The notes under the pieces are model-generated. The model was not told the origin of the DNA. It saw nothing but the letters and a program-made list of their open reading frames with translations, and ran no database searches. Shown piece by piece: positions 16,869 through 25,895 of a stretch of DNA of 64,000 nucleotides (the stretch's first letter is position 1; every line of letters begins with the position of its first letter). This stretch comes from Arthrobacter sp. EM1 (GTDB lineage: Bacteria; Actinomycetota; Actinomycetes; Actinomycetales; Micrococcaceae). The stretch is from the NCBI RefSeq assembly GCF_029964055.1, contig NZ_CP124836.1, positions 3,162,001 to 3,226,000 on the forward strand, given 5' to 3'. Made by a program: the position numbers and the translations under genes.

Positions 16869-17278
16869 CAATGGCCGCGAAACGTACGCCGAAACTGCCG
16901 GCCAAGGCGCCCACATCCACCCTGTCCTGGCTCATCCTGCTGGCCTCTGCTGTGCTGGAGGCCGTTTGGGCCACAGCCCTGGGGCAGTCCGACGGCTTCA
17001 CCCGTCCGCTGCCCACCCTCGTGTTCGCGTTGAGCGCGACCCTGAGCATGGTGGGGTTGGGGCTGGCGGTGAAAAGCATCCCGCTCGGTACGGCCTATGC
17101 CGTCTGGGTGGGGATCGGCGCGGCGCTGACGGTCGGCTGGGCGATGGCCACCGGCGTCGAGCCTGCGAGCCCGCTGAAACTGCTGTTTATCGCAGGGATT
17201 GTGGGCTGCGCGGCCGGACTGAAGCTGCTGCCGGCGCCACAGCAGCCGCAATCCGCTGCCGGATCTCCCCGCGTTTGA
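16865..17278 (+). CDS. SMR multidrug efflux subunit (second of pair)
   Basis: A 137 aa SMR protein from GTG 16865 (an ATG two codons later is also possible). It has an extra basic N-terminal extension of about 20 residues compared with its partner. The essential Glu is kept (SAVLEAVWATALGQSDGF) and helix 3 reads GTAYAVWVGIGAALT. With the overlapping upstream gene it probably forms an antiparallel heterodimer; opposite charge bias at the ends is typical of such pairs. Confidence 0.87.
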   Translation: MTMAAKRTPKLPAKAPTSTLSWLILLASAVLEAVWATALGQSDGFTRPLPTLVFALSATLSMVGLGLAVKSIPLGTAYAVWVGIGAALTVGWAMATGVEPASPLKLLFIAGIVGCAAGLKLLPAPQQPQSAAGSPRV

Positions 17279-17433
17279 GCCAGAACGACGGCGTGTCCCG
17301 GCGACGCGCCGTCGGACCGGCCACACAGCGTTCAAAGGGTGGGGAGACTCTGGCGCCGCCGCCCGGAATACTCTTGCCTCGAGTGCGGTTCTTGGCTGGG
17401 ACGGCAATTCCGGCAGCGAAAAGGAGTCCAAAG

Positions 17434-18444
17434 ATGAATGCAGCGACAGTCCAACTCGGCGACGGACTGGTGGTCAGCCTCCTCGGGTTTGGCGGCATGG
17501 CCCTGACTCCGGTCTACGGCGACGTGGACCCCGCCGAGGCCCTGGCCACTCTGCACCATGCAGTGGATGCCGGCGTCAGCTTCATCGACACGGCGGACAT
17601 CTACGGTGCAGGCAGCAACGAGGAACTGATCAGCAGGCTCCTCAGGGAACGCCGCCATGAGGTGCAACTGGCCACCAAATTCGGACTCGTAGGGAACCCG
17701 GCAGCCGGCTACTCCGATATCCGCGGCGACGCAGCTTACGTTCGGCAGTCCGTGGACCACAGCCTCCAGCGCCTCGGCACCGACACCATCGACCTGTACT
17801 ACATGCACCGCCGTGACCTCCGCGTTCCGATTGCGGAAACCGTGGAGGCCATGGCGGGGCTGGTGCAGGCCGGCAAAGTGCGGCATCTCGGCCTGTCCGA
17901 GGTGACGGCCGAGGAACTTCGTGAGGCCGTCAGTATCCACCCGATCGCTGCAGTCCAGAGCGAGTGGTCCATCTGGAGCCGCGATGTGGAACGCCACGTT
18001 GTCCCCACGGCGGCCGAACTTGGTGTGGGTTTTGTGCCCTATTCCCCGCTGGGCCGGGGATTCCTCACCGGCACCGTAGACGGCTCGAAACTGGGAACCA
18101 ACGACTTCCGCCGCAAGATTCCCCGGTTCGCCGCGACGGCCCTGGACGCCAATCAGGGCGTGGTGGCCGCCGTACAGTCTGTCGCGGCCGAGCTTGCCGC
18201 TGCCGGCCAGCCCGCAACTCCTGCCCAGGTGGCTCTGGCCTGGCTGCTCACGCAGGGCCGAAAGCTTGGACTGCCGGTGGTCCCCATCCCCGGCACCCGC
18301 AGGGCGGCGCGGATCGACGAAAACCTCGGCGCGCTGACGCTCGACTTCACCGCAGCCCACCTCGAGAAACTCGACGCCGCCGCGGACGCCGTCGTCGGCT
18401 CCCGCTCGGCGGACCCCAGCTGGGTGTCCGAGGGCCGCGAATAG
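17434..18444 (+). CDS. Aldo/keto reductase
   Basis: NADPH-dependent carbonyl reductase of 336 aa. The catalytic tetrad is visible as Asp and Tyr in FIDTADIYG, Lys in LATKFG and His in DLYYMHRRD. The C-terminal cofactor region reads VVPIPGTRRAARIDENL. Start chosen at the ATG preceded by AAGGAG; the frame is open far upstream, but that part overlaps the SMR gene. YajO/general-stress-like AKRs are the nearest type; the natural substrate is unknown. Confidence 0.9.
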   Translation: MNAATVQLGDGLVVSLLGFGGMALTPVYGDVDPAEALATLHHAVDAGVSFIDTADIYGAGSNEELISRLLRERRHEVQLATKFGLVGNPAAGYSDIRGDAAYVRQSVDHSLQRLGTDTIDLYYMHRRDLRVPIAETVEAMAGLVQAGKVRHLGLSEVTAEELREAVSIHPIAAVQSEWSIWSRDVERHVVPTAAELGVGFVPYSPLGRGFLTGTVDGSKLGTNDFRRKIPRFAATALDANQGVVAAVQSVAAELAAAGQPATPAQVALAWLLTQGRKLGLPVVPIPGTRRAARIDENLGALTLDFTAAHLEKLDAAADAVVGSRSADPSWVSEGRE

Positions 18445-18464
18445 CCGATCCGTAGACTAACCCC

Positions 18465-19115
18465 ATGGACACGCTTATTCACTCGTTACGGGACATCACC
18501 ATCCGCCGGATTTCGGTCAGCGAGATGGACAACAACGTATATCTGCTCACCAGCAAGGACTCCGGCGCGCAGCTCCTGATCGATGCGGCCGATGATCTGG
18601 CTGCCATCCAGGGCCTACTCACCGACGCCGCCGCGGATACCTCCGCCACGCCGAAGCTGGCGCTGATTGCCACCACCCACCAGCACTGGGACCACGTCCG
18701 AGCGCTCCCGGGCCTGGTAGCGGCCACCGGCGCCAAGACGGCCGCCGGGACGGATGACGCCGCCGCACTCCCCGTTCCGGTGGACGTGCCGCTCGATCAC
18801 GGGAACATCGGGAACTTCGACGGCTTTGATGTGACAGCGGTGCACCTGCGCGGGCACACCCCCGGTTCGATCGCGCTGGTCTACCAGGATCCGGACGGTC
18901 CGGCGCACATCTTCTCCGGAGATTCGCTGTTCCCCGGCGGGGTAGGCAACACTCAGAAGGATCCCGTCCGGTTCGCCCAGCTGATCGACGACGTCAGCGC
19001 ACGCCTGTTCGATGTGTATCCGGATGAGACCGTCGTGCACCCCGGCCACGGGAAACCCACCACCCTGGGTGCGGAACGCCCGCACCTAAAGGACTGGCGC
19101 GCCCGCGGCTGGTAA
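18465..19115 (+). CDS. MBL-fold metallo-hydrolase (glyoxalase II-like)
   Basis: A 216 aa zinc hydrolase. The metal motif appears as THQHWDHV near residue 66, later ligands as VHLRGHTPGSIAL and FSGDSLFPGGVG, and the last His in TVVHPGHGKPTTLG. This set matches hydroxyacylglutathione hydrolase-like proteins; since actinobacteria use mycothiol, a mycothiol thioester is a more likely substrate than glutathione. A TAGACT -10 box at 18453-18458, 6 nt before the ATG, fixes the start and implies a leaderless mRNA. Confidence 0.9.
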   Translation: MDTLIHSLRDITIRRISVSEMDNNVYLLTSKDSGAQLLIDAADDLAAIQGLLTDAAADTSATPKLALIATTHQHWDHVRALPGLVAATGAKTAAGTDDAAALPVPVDVPLDHGNIGNFDGFDVTAVHLRGHTPGSIALVYQDPDGPAHIFSGDSLFPGGVGNTQKDPVRFAQLIDDVSARLFDVYPDETVVHPGHGKPTTLGAERPHLKDWRARGW

Positions 19116-19132
19116 GACTTCATCGAGTGCTC

Positions 19133-19170
19133 CGTAACTGCCCTTTTGAATCTTCTCAACAGCAGTTACG
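19133..19170. terminator. Convergent hairpin after the MBL gene
   Basis: CGTAACTGC (19133-19141) and GCAGTTACG (19162-19170) are perfect 9-bp arms around a 20-nt loop that can form a smaller TTGA/TCAA stem. It lies between convergent genes. Confidence 0.5.
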
Positions 19171-19190
19171 TGGGCCCACGACCGCCGGGT

Positions 19191-19218
19191 TCCCTGACCG
19201 GGCTTGCGAGGTCAGGGA
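19191..19218 (-). terminator. Hairpin terminator of the DEAD-box helicase gene
   Basis: TCCCTGACC (19191-19199) and GGTCAGGGA (19210-19218) are perfect 9-bp arms around a 10-nt loop. The hairpin lies 12 nt past the helicase stop codon. No T run follows, as is common in actinobacteria. Confidence 0.55.
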
Positions 19219-19229
19219 GCGGCTGGGGC

Positions 19230-21125
19230 TTAGCGGCTGCGGCGTTCGTTCGACGCCGGAGCGGACGCCCGGCGGGGTCCGCCGCTGCGTGCCGGACGGC
19301 CTTCGCTGGACCTGCCGTTGCCGCCGCCCGCGTAGGACCCGCCCGAGGTGCCACCGGTGTTCGAAGACCAAACAGCCGAGTTCGCTCCGGTCTTGCTTCC
19401 AGCGGGCTTGGCGCCGGCGGCTGCCCGCTGGCCCGTAGCCGGACGCCCGCCGCGCTGGCCGCCAGCGGCAGCACCCGTGCGGGGTGCGCCGCTGCGGGGT
19501 GCGCCGCTGCGGGGAGCCGAAGCGCCCCGGGCGTCGCTGCGTCCTTCGGCGGCCCGTCCGTCCGAACCGCGGCCGGCCGCAGCGCGGCCACCTGCAGCGG
19601 GAACATCGTTACGGTGCGCGCCGTATGAGGTGGAGCGGGCCCGGGCGCTGCGGCGTTCTGCACGCTCGGCATCCATCCGGTCCTCGTTCCGCTCGATCAC
19701 ACGATCTGCGGCGTTACGCGCAGCAGCCTGGCCTTCGTAGGCCACGGCGCGGCGCTCGGCCCGGGGAAGATCGGTGCGGGGAGCTTCAGTTCCAACGCGT
19801 CCGCGGCCGCCGCGGCCACCACGGCCACCGGCGGTGGGTGCCGCCTGGGTAGTGCGGCGGGCGCGCTTACGCTCGGCGTTGGCACCGGTGGAACTGCCGC
19901 CGCCCTGGTTGGACTTGGCAGCCAGCAGCGCGGCGCGGGTGCGCGGATCAATCTTGTCGGCCATGTCGCCCACCAGCTCGGCAACCAACGGGGAGTTGGC
20001 GGTGACGCGCTCGAAGTTGACGTCGACGCCGGCAGCCTTCATCAGCTTCTTGACGTCGGACTGCTGCTCCGGCAGGGTCAGCGTGACCACTGTGCCGTCG
20101 GAACCGGCGCGGGCGGTACGGCCCGAGCGGTGCAGGTAAGCCTTGTGCTCCGTGGGCGGATCCACGTGGATGACCAGCTCGACGTCGTCGACGTGGACGC
20201 CGCGGGCTGCGACATCGGTGGCGACCAGGACGCGGACCTCGCCGGAGGAGAACTCGGCCAGGTTGCGGTCACGGGCATTCTGCGAGAGGTTGCCGTGCAG
20301 GTCGACGGCGGGGATACCGGCGTCGGTCAGGGTCTTGGCAAGCTTGCGGGCGTGGTGCTTGGTGCGCAGGAAGAGCACCCGGCGGCCGGAACCCGAGGCA
20401 AGCTCAACAATCAGCTGCTTCTTGACGGTCTGGTCGTTGACCACCAGCACGTGGTGCTCCATGGTGGTGACCGCGGCCTGTGACTCATCCACGGCGTGGG
20501 TCAGCGGGTTGGACAGGTACCGCTGGACGATCTTGTCCACGCCGTTGTCCAGGGTGGCGGAGAACAGCATGCGCTGGCCCTGGCTGGGGGTCATGTCCAT
20601 CAGCTTCTTGACCACCGGGAGGAAGCCGAGGTCGGCCATGTGGTCGGCCTCATCGAGGACGGTAATCTCGACGCCCTCGAGGGTCAGGATGCGTTGGCGG
20701 ATCAGGTCCTCCAGGCGGCCCGGGCAGGCGATGACGATGTCGACGCCGGCGCGCAGTGCCTTTTCCTGGCGGGCCTGGGAGATACCGCCGTAGATCACTG
20801 TGGTGTTCAGTCCCATGGCCTTGGCCATCGGCTCGATCGTGGCATTCAGCTGGGTGGCCAGTTCGCGGGTCGGGGCCAGGACCAGGCCCATCGGGCGGCC
20901 GGGCTTGCGGAAGTGCTTCGCTTCCCGCTCAGCGAGTCGTGCTACAAGCGGGATGGCAAAGGCAATGGTTTTTCCGGAGCCGGTTCGGCCGCGGCCCAGG
21001 ACGTCGCGTCCGGCCAGGGTGTCCGGCAGCGTCTTGACCTGGATGGGGAACGGTTCCACGATCCCCTGGGCGGTCAGGGTGTCGGCCAGCGCTTTGGGCG
21101 TGCCGAGGGCAGCAAATGTAGTCAT
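19230..21125 (-). CDS. DEAD-box RNA helicase with Arg/Gly-rich tail
   Basis: ATP-dependent RNA helicase of 631 aa. The core has the Q motif (PFPIQVKTLP), GRTGSGKT near residue 47, PTRELATQL, VLDEADHM near 155, FSATLD, and the C-terminal block VATDVAARGVHVDDV plus HRSGRTARAG. After about residue 410 comes a basic, Gly/Ala/Arg-rich tail of some 220 residues, including near-identical SGAPR repeats (19484-19520), expected to bind RNA nonspecifically. Start set at ATG 21125; a TTG three codons earlier is possible. A role in ribosome assembly or cold-shock RNA unwinding is inferred from the family. Confidence 0.93.
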   Translation of the reverse strand: MTTFAALGTPKALADTLTAQGIVEPFPIQVKTLPDTLAGRDVLGRGRTGSGKTIAFAIPLVARLAEREAKHFRKPGRPMGLVLAPTRELATQLNATIEPMAKAMGLNTTVIYGGISQARQEKALRAGVDIVIACPGRLEDLIRQRILTLEGVEITVLDEADHMADLGFLPVVKKLMDMTPSQGQRMLFSATLDNGVDKIVQRYLSNPLTHAVDESQAAVTTMEHHVLVVNDQTVKKQLIVELASGSGRRVLFLRTKHHARKLAKTLTDAGIPAVDLHGNLSQNARDRNLAEFSSGEVRVLVATDVAARGVHVDDVELVIHVDPPTEHKAYLHRSGRTARAGSDGTVVTLTLPEQQSDVKKLMKAAGVDVNFERVTANSPLVAELVGDMADKIDPRTRAALLAAKSNQGGGSSTGANAERKRARRTTQAAPTAGGRGGRGGRGRVGTEAPRTDLPRAERRAVAYEGQAAARNAADRVIERNEDRMDAERAERRSARARSTSYGAHRNDVPAAGGRAAAGRGSDGRAAEGRSDARGASAPRSGAPRSGAPRTGAAAGGQRGGRPATGQRAAAGAKPAGSKTGANSAVWSSNTGGTSGGSYAGGGNGRSSEGRPARSGGPRRASAPASNERRSR

Positions 21126-21414
21126 AGGTTTCAAAGTCTTTCAGGCGGTATCCGTGCGGATATCGGCCCCCGGCGCCGGTTGGCTCAGGGGTTCGCCGAA
21201 GAAAAGTCAGGTGATCAACCGGCCAGCTGCTGGGTAAGCCGGCGGCCGGGACCAAATAGAACGCGTTCATCGACGCAGGATGTGCCTCTCACATGAAAAA
21301 ACCCACTCCCTGAACGAAAACCGAAAGGAATCCGGCAGGGGAACCGGTTGATGAACCGGACCGATCATTCAAGACCAAAGTGGGCATCACTGCACATCAA
21401 GTTCACCTAGTCTA
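21126..21414 (-). promoter_or_regulatory. Long 5' leader of the helicase gene
   Basis: About 290 nt without a convincing gene. It holds a perfect stem-loop CCGGTT-GATG-AACCGG at 21344-21359 and an A-rich run beside 21296. An open frame from 21270 passes into the helicase start in another frame and has no ribosome-binding site. Long structured leaders are usual for cold-induced helicase mRNAs. A TAGACT -10-like box on this strand lies at about 21407-21412. Confidence 0.45.
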
Positions 21415-21738
21415 TCATCCGGCAAGGCCAGAGCCGTTTCCTGCCCCAGCTGAGCACCCCGGGGCCAGGAACAGCGGGATGTGCGAGGGCGGCCGGGCCG
21501 GTAGCTGCGCGGCGGCCGGAATGTTCGCCGCCTCCGCCCGCAGGACCAGCAGCGCCTCCGTGTCGATCAGCTTGCGGGCTCCGGTCCGCTCGTCCAGGAT
21601 CCAGAACAAGTCCATGGCCGCCACCGTCCGGATTACCTCACCCCGATGGAAGAGTTTCCCGTTGTGCCACGCCTCAATCCGGTCCCCCACCGACAGCTCC
21701 GCGCACGAATGAACCTGCCGCGCACCCCCTGCAGTCAT
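21415..21738 (-). CDS. Small hypothetical protein
   Basis: A 107 aa protein of unknown function. ATG 21738 is preceded by GGGAGGG at good spacing. The central part reads SVGDRIEAWHNGKLFHRGEV then MDLFWILDERTGARKLID, a small beta-rich domain. The C-terminus is Ala/Pro-rich. It is divergent from the methyltransferase gene. Confidence 0.65.
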   Translation of the reverse strand: MTAGGARQVHSCAELSVGDRIEAWHNGKLFHRGEVIRTVAAMDLFWILDERTGARKLIDTEALLVLRAEAANIPAAAQLPARPPSHIPLFLAPGCSAGAGNGSGLAG

Positions 21739-21921
21739 TGCCCGTTCCCTCCCGGATCTTGTTCCTAGGTCCGGCTCCAGAGTCCCCCGCCGACGTTTCG
21801 CGAGCGTTTCCGGGCCGTGATTTTTGTGTGTCAATATTTCGGCAGCTCCGCTTTACCGGTGTCCCCGGCTGCCTTCCCCTGCCATGATGTGGGAAGGAAC
21901 ACACGAGCGGCGAGGACAGCA

Positions 21922-22587
21922 ATGGCAGAGCACAATCATCCCGAGCACACCGACAACAGCGGCGCCGCCCAGATGTGGGACGAGCGGTACCGCAGCAGGG
22001 ACAGGATCTGGAGCGGGCAGCCGAACCCGCAACTCATCGCCGAAGCCGCTGCCCTTCCGCCCGGAACGGCTCTGGACCTGGGCTGCGGCGAGGGCGCGGA
22101 CGCCATTTGGCTCGCCAGCCGCGGCTGGGAAGTGTCCGGCGTCGACGTCTCCGCTGTCGCCTTGGAACGGGCCGGTGCCCATGCGCGGGAACGCGGCCAA
22201 AGCGGGAGCATCACCTGGCTCCGGCAGGACCTCAGCACCTGGGTGCCCACCGAGCTCTTTGATCTGGTGACGGCCCAGTTCCTGCATTCCACCGTGATGC
22301 CCTGGCAGCAGGCGCTGCAGCTGGCGGCCGCAGCAGTGCGTACCGGAGGGACGCTGCTTATTGTTGGCCACCACCCGGACGGGTTGCCGCCGTGGAGCCA
22401 ACACCACGACCACTCACCGGAACGGTTCTATACCGCCGAAGACCTGGCCCGCGAGTTGGGGATTGCGGCGCCGGAATGGCAGCTCGACGTCGTCGACACC
22501 CGCCATCGCAGTGCCACCGGGCCTGACGGCGAGGCAGCCGCGCTGACCGACGCCGTACTGCGCGCCACCCGGCTGGCAGCCCGTTAG
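21922..22587 (+). CDS. Class I SAM-dependent methyltransferase
   Basis: A 221 aa methyltransferase of the TehB/thiopurine-like group. MWDERYRSRDRIWSGQPNP at the N-terminus is typical of this subfamily, ALDLGCGEGADAIWLA near residues 53-68 is the SAM-binding motif I, and VSGVDVSAVALERA is motif II. The late HDHSPERFYTAEDLAREL is also usual. Relatives act on metalloid or small-molecule substrates; the substrate is not evident. ATG follows GAGGA. Confidence 0.88.
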   Translation: MAEHNHPEHTDNSGAAQMWDERYRSRDRIWSGQPNPQLIAEAAALPPGTALDLGCGEGADAIWLASRGWEVSGVDVSAVALERAGAHARERGQSGSITWLRQDLSTWVPTELFDLVTAQFLHSTVMPWQQALQLAAAAVRTGGTLLIVGHHPDGLPPWSQHHDHSPERFYTAEDLARELGIAAPEWQLDVVDTRHRSATGPDGEAAALTDAVLRATRLAAR

Positions 22588-22616
22588 GCAGGCGGACGTA
22601 CACGGCGGTTCAGGGT

Positions 22617-22859
22617 CTAAGCCCGCTTGTTGTTTCGCTCGTGCACGAGCGACAAGGCCAGCTTGGGACACAGCTGGACGGCGTCCCGCGCGGCTTCCAG
22701 GCTTCCCGCGCTGACAGGGACGTCGGTGCGGTTGCCGGACCGGCTCCGCCGCGGCACCGGGTAGCCCCAATCGTCGCGGGCCAGCAACGCCGGCAGCAGC
22801 TCGGTGCACAGCCCGCGGCCGTCGCATTTGGTCCAATCGATATGCAGCGAGTCGCTCAT
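22617..22859 (-). CDS. Ferredoxin
   Basis: An 80 aa small ferredoxin. Cluster ligands are C-x5-C (KCDGRGLC near residues 11-18) and a distant CP (LCPKLAL), the pattern of single-cluster [3Fe-4S]/[4Fe-4S] ferredoxins in actinobacteria. The ATG overlaps the NuoF-like stop as ATGA. As last gene of the 25.9-22.6 kb operon, it probably passes electrons to or from the NuoF-like flavoprotein in the cytosol. Confidence 0.85.
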   Translation of the reverse strand: MSDSLHIDWTKCDGRGLCTELLPALLARDDWGYPVPRRSRSGNRTDVPVSAGSLEAARDAVQLCPKLALSLVHERNNKRA

Positions 22860-24109
22860 GCCGCACGTCCGCCCTGCCGCAGGCAACGGCCGGTGAGATG
22901 GGCCTTGACATCGTCGGCAAAGATGTCCAATGCGCTGCTGACCAGTTGGACGGTGCCGTCGGGATGATGGCAGGCACCTCGGCCGGAGACGAGTTTGCCG
23001 AGCCGGTTCAGCTCCCCGGTCAGCCGCGGGTTGGGTTCACCGGAGGCAATCCGGTTCAGGACGCCGGCCATGGCGGGAAGGCCAAACATACACGGTCCGC
23101 ATTGTTGGGCGGATTCCCCCGCCAAATAGCTAAGGATCCGTGCCGTGGCCGCCAGCCCGCACTGGTCCGCGGGCAGCGCATGGATCACGCCGGCCCCGGG
23201 GCGCACCGTCTGCCCGTCCGGGCCGGCGGGCGATATCCGGTAGTCCAGCGGCCTGACCCAACGGCCGTGATATCCGCCGACCAACACGGCGGAGAGGGAA
23301 CGGGCGTCAATTCCGGCGTCGCGAAGGATCACGCCGAGGGCAGCGTTTCCGGCAACCTCCTGCACTTGTGCCGGCCCCGGTCCGGAGACCGTGACGAGGC
23401 GGGTGCCGGGGTCCGCCGGTGACCCTGCGCTGCGGAACCAATCGGCACCATAGCGGGCGATGAGACCGATGTGGGCCAGCGTCTCGACATTCAGAACCAG
23501 GGTGGGGCGGCCTTTGAGCCCGGATTCGGCCAGCCGGCGCCGCTTGTCCAGCGGACGGGCGGCACCGGTGGCAATGGCATTGACCGCGGCGCTGGCTTCC
23601 CCGGCGATGAAAGCCTCCGGTGCCTGAACCAACCGGATCCGGCGTGCTGCCGGCCGCTCGGCAATCGCAGGTGCCGCCTCATCGAGGCTCCCTGACGCTG
23701 CGTAGAGGTACATCTGCGAGCCTGCCACTGCGCGGTTGGCCACCAGCAAGCCGTCAATCACCAGGTGCGGGGCATTGGCCAGCAGCGTCCGGTCCTTGAA
23801 ACTGAGGGGTTCGCCCTCGGCTCCGTTGGCAATCACCACCGGACGCGCCGGCAGGATTCCGGCCGAGCGGGATTCCGCAGTCACCGCCATCTTGCGCCAG
23901 GAGGCGAACGAAGCACCGCCCCGCCCGGTCAGCCCGGAGGCTTCCAGCACACGGATAAAGTCCGGTCCGATCGCTTCAATATCCAGTGGCCCAAAGGCCT
24001 CGAGATGGTCCTGCAGTCCAGCGTGCGCCCCGGCGGCGAAGAGCCGGTAGGTCCCCACCGGCGCCTGGGGCCGGAGAGCTTCGGCAAGCGAGGTGTTGGG
24101 CGGGGTCAT
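22856..24109 (-). CDS. NuoF-like NADH:acceptor flavoprotein
   Basis: A 417 aa homologue of the 51-kDa complex I subunit (NuoF/HoxF). It has GLTGRGGASFASWRKM (FMN/NADH fold), IANGAEGEPLSFKDRTLL, a SLBB-like middle and a C-terminal iron-sulphur region with QQCGPCMFGLP near 334-344 and GACHHPDG later. It lacks NuoE and NuoG partners here, so it is not part of complex I. Context (ferredoxin, ferric-reductase-like membrane protein, ApbE) points to NAD(P)H-linked electron supply for a membrane redox chain. Start set at the ATG overlapping the previous stop (ATGA). Confidence 0.85.
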   Translation of the reverse strand: MTPPNTSLAEALRPQAPVGTYRLFAAGAHAGLQDHLEAFGPLDIEAIGPDFIRVLEASGLTGRGGASFASWRKMAVTAESRSAGILPARPVVIANGAEGEPLSFKDRTLLANAPHLVIDGLLVANRAVAGSQMYLYAASGSLDEAAPAIAERPAARRIRLVQAPEAFIAGEASAAVNAIATGAARPLDKRRRLAESGLKGRPTLVLNVETLAHIGLIARYGADWFRSAGSPADPGTRLVTVSGPGPAQVQEVAGNAALGVILRDAGIDARSLSAVLVGGYHGRWVRPLDYRISPAGPDGQTVRPGAGVIHALPADQCGLAATARILSYLAGESAQQCGPCMFGLPAMAGVLNRIASGEPNPRLTGELNRLGKLVSGRGACHHPDGTVQLVSSALDIFADDVKAHLTGRCLRQGGRAA

Positions 24110-24663
24110 GGCAGGCCTCCTTGACGGGCTTTGGACGTTTCGAGGAAGACGGCGGAAAGCCGCCAGATTACGGCGCCGCCGACAGCCGCCACCGACGCTG
24201 TGGCCAGAATCAGGAACCACGCGCCGGTCCCGTCGGTGCCGTTGCCGATAGCGTGGGCCAGCGCGATGGGCCAGACTGCGTAGCTAAGCAAATGGACGGC
24301 CTTGAAGGTTCGTTGCCCGATGCGATGGCGGAGCAGCCCCGTAATGACAATGGCAAGCACGAGGTCCAGGGCAACCGTTCCCAGCCCCTGCCAAAACGGC
24401 CGATAGCCACTGAGGAACGGGACAACCACATCGACCACGTTGAGCTTGGCGAAGGAATCCAGCAGCAGCGACCCCACGTGCAGGCCAAGGAATACCGAGG
24501 CGAGGACGGCGAAGTTGCGGTGCAGGAGGGTGACGGAGAACCGCGGCAGGATCAGCAGCGGCCTGCCCGAACGGGTCAGGATGCCCAGCAATACCGTTGC
24601 TGTGAACAAAGCCAGGGAGATAAAGCCGCTCACCCGCCCAAAAGCCCACATGGCCTCATCCAC
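24106..24663 (-). CDS. Ferric-reductase-like transmembrane protein
   Basis: A 185 aa heme-binding membrane protein of the ferric reductase-like/YedZ group with about six helices. Candidate heme ligands are the His residues in TLLHRNFAVLASVFLGLHVG and KAVHLLSYAVWPIALAHAIG. The soluble flavin domain of classical ferric reductases is missing. GTG 24663 follows GGGAGG and overlaps the apbE stop by 8 nt; an ATG four codons later is the alternative. It probably carries electrons across the membrane. Confidence 0.82.
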   Translation of the reverse strand: MDEAMWAFGRVSGFISLALFTATVLLGILTRSGRPLLILPRFSVTLLHRNFAVLASVFLGLHVGSLLLDSFAKLNVVDVVVPFLSGYRPFWQGLGTVALDLVLAIVITGLLRHRIGQRTFKAVHLLSYAVWPIALAHAIGNGTDGTGAWFLILATASVAAVGGAVIWRLSAVFLETSKARQGGLP

Positions 24664-25612
24664 GGTGGTGGCCTCCCAACGCCGTCGGCTGCTCGCTGGG
24701 CCACCCACCGGTGGTGATGATCCGTCCTTGCTGGTCAACAAAACGGCCGGCAATGCCCCGGTCCCGGAACCAGTCCACGGCACGAAAACCCCGGACGACG
24801 CCGGCGGTACTGAACGCGTTGGCCTCCAGGCACGTCGGGGCCGCGACTGTGACGGAGCGCCACACAGTTTCGGCGGGGAGGCCGAAGCGCGGATCCAGGA
24901 TGTGGTGGACCTGCGCACCCGCGTGCTGCCACCGTCGTTTCTGGGTGCTGGAGGTGGCCATCGCGGATCCCGCACCGAGGCTCAACTGCTGGGCCGGATC
25001 GTCATTGACATCCTGGACGAGCACCTGCCACCCGCCGTCCGGTGCCGGACCGGCAGTGGCCAGGTCCCCGCCAAAGCAGGCCAACACACCGCAGCCCAAC
25101 TCGGAGTAGACCTGATCGGCCGCCCGATCCGCGGCGATGGCCTTGGCGGTGGCGCCAAGGTCCAGGCGGATGTCGCCAGGGACTTTCAGAGTCCGCCCGT
25201 CGATGCTAATGCGGGTCCATCCTGCGCGCGCCCTGGCAACGGGATGCCCCGCAGGGCCCGAAGCCGTCCCGCGCCCGCCGCGGGGGAACAGCCTGACGCT
25301 CACGATGTCCCGGTCGTAGCCCAGGGCTTCCAAGTCCCTGCCCAAGGTGGGATCAACGTCGCCCTCGGTCCAGAGGGCGGCGTCGAGGGCGCGTTCGACG
25401 AGCAGCGCCAGCAGCGGGCTGACCTGGGCGCCCGCGGCAAGTTGCGGACCCAGCCTGGCCAGTTCCGAATCGTGCCTGAACCGGCTGCAAGCAACGTCAA
25501 TATCGGCGAGGGTCCGCCGGACAATGCCAGCGGCCGCTGTGAGCGCGCCCGGTTCGGTTACGGTGACGCCGGCTTCCAGGCCCCAGACGGTCCATGATGC
25601 GCTGGCAGTCAT
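24656..25612 (-). CDS. apbE: FAD:protein FMN transferase
   Basis: Enzyme that attaches FMN covalently to Thr/Ser of target proteins outside the membrane. At 318 aa it is of family length. Motifs visible are RFRHDSELARL near residue 43, DLGATAKAIAADRA near the middle, and MATSSTQKRRW followed by HILDPRFGLP, the metal- and FAD-binding end. No clear signal peptide is seen, so localisation is open. It starts 2 nt after the small anchored protein gene. No FMN-binding-domain target gene is in the operon. Confidence 0.9.
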   Translation of the reverse strand: MTASASWTVWGLEAGVTVTEPGALTAAAGIVRRTLADIDVACSRFRHDSELARLGPQLAAGAQVSPLLALLVERALDAALWTEGDVDPTLGRDLEALGYDRDIVSVRLFPRGGRGTASGPAGHPVARARAGWTRISIDGRTLKVPGDIRLDLGATAKAIAADRAADQVYSELGCGVLACFGGDLATAGPAPDGGWQVLVQDVNDDPAQQLSLGAGSAMATSSTQKRRWQHAGAQVHHILDPRFGLPAETVWRSVTVAAPTCLEANAFSTAGVVRGFRAVDWFRDRGIAGRFVDQQGRIITTGGWPSEQPTALGGHHRG

Positions 25613-25613
25613 T

Positions 25614-25895
25614 TCAGGATCCCGACGATTTGCCGTGGACGGCTCCGCCGCTGCCCGGCTGCACGGGTGTTATTCCGGAGTAGCTTTTGATCTGGCGCCC
25701 ACTACTGCTATTCGAACTGCCGCTCCCGGTGGACGACGAACCGGTGGACCCGGTGCTGGTGGTGGCTGCCGTCTTCGTGCTTGGGGTGGCGGCGTAGACG
25801 ACAGCCGATGCGATCCCCGCGGTCACAAGGCTGCCCGCCGCGACGGTGACGGTGATGCCGGCGGCCAGTCGTTTGCCGCTGCTTCGAGTGTCCAT
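25614..25895 (-). CDS. Small Ser/Thr/Gly-rich membrane-anchored protein
   Basis: A 93 aa protein with one N-terminal helix (LAAGITVTVAAGSLVTAGIA) and an exported, low-complexity tail rich in Ser, Thr and Gly (TTSTGSTGSSSTGSGSSN), ending SGITPVQPGSGGAVHGKS. It is the first structural gene of the redox operon and 2 nt from apbE. The canonical flavinylation sequence Dgx(S/T)(A/G)T is not present, so an ApbE target is not supported by motif. An adaptor or a degenerate FMN-binding protein is possible. Confidence 0.6.
   Translation of the reverse strand: MDTRSSGKRLAAGITVTVAAGSLVTAGIASAVVYAATPSTKTAATTSTGSTGSSSTGSGSSNSSSGRQIKSYSGITPVQPGSGGAVHGKSSGS

Noticed and set aside
16966..17433. N-terminal extension of the aldo/keto reductase
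   Set aside because: It overlaps the second SMR gene and is unlike AKR proteins; a clear AAGGAG site supports ATG 17434.
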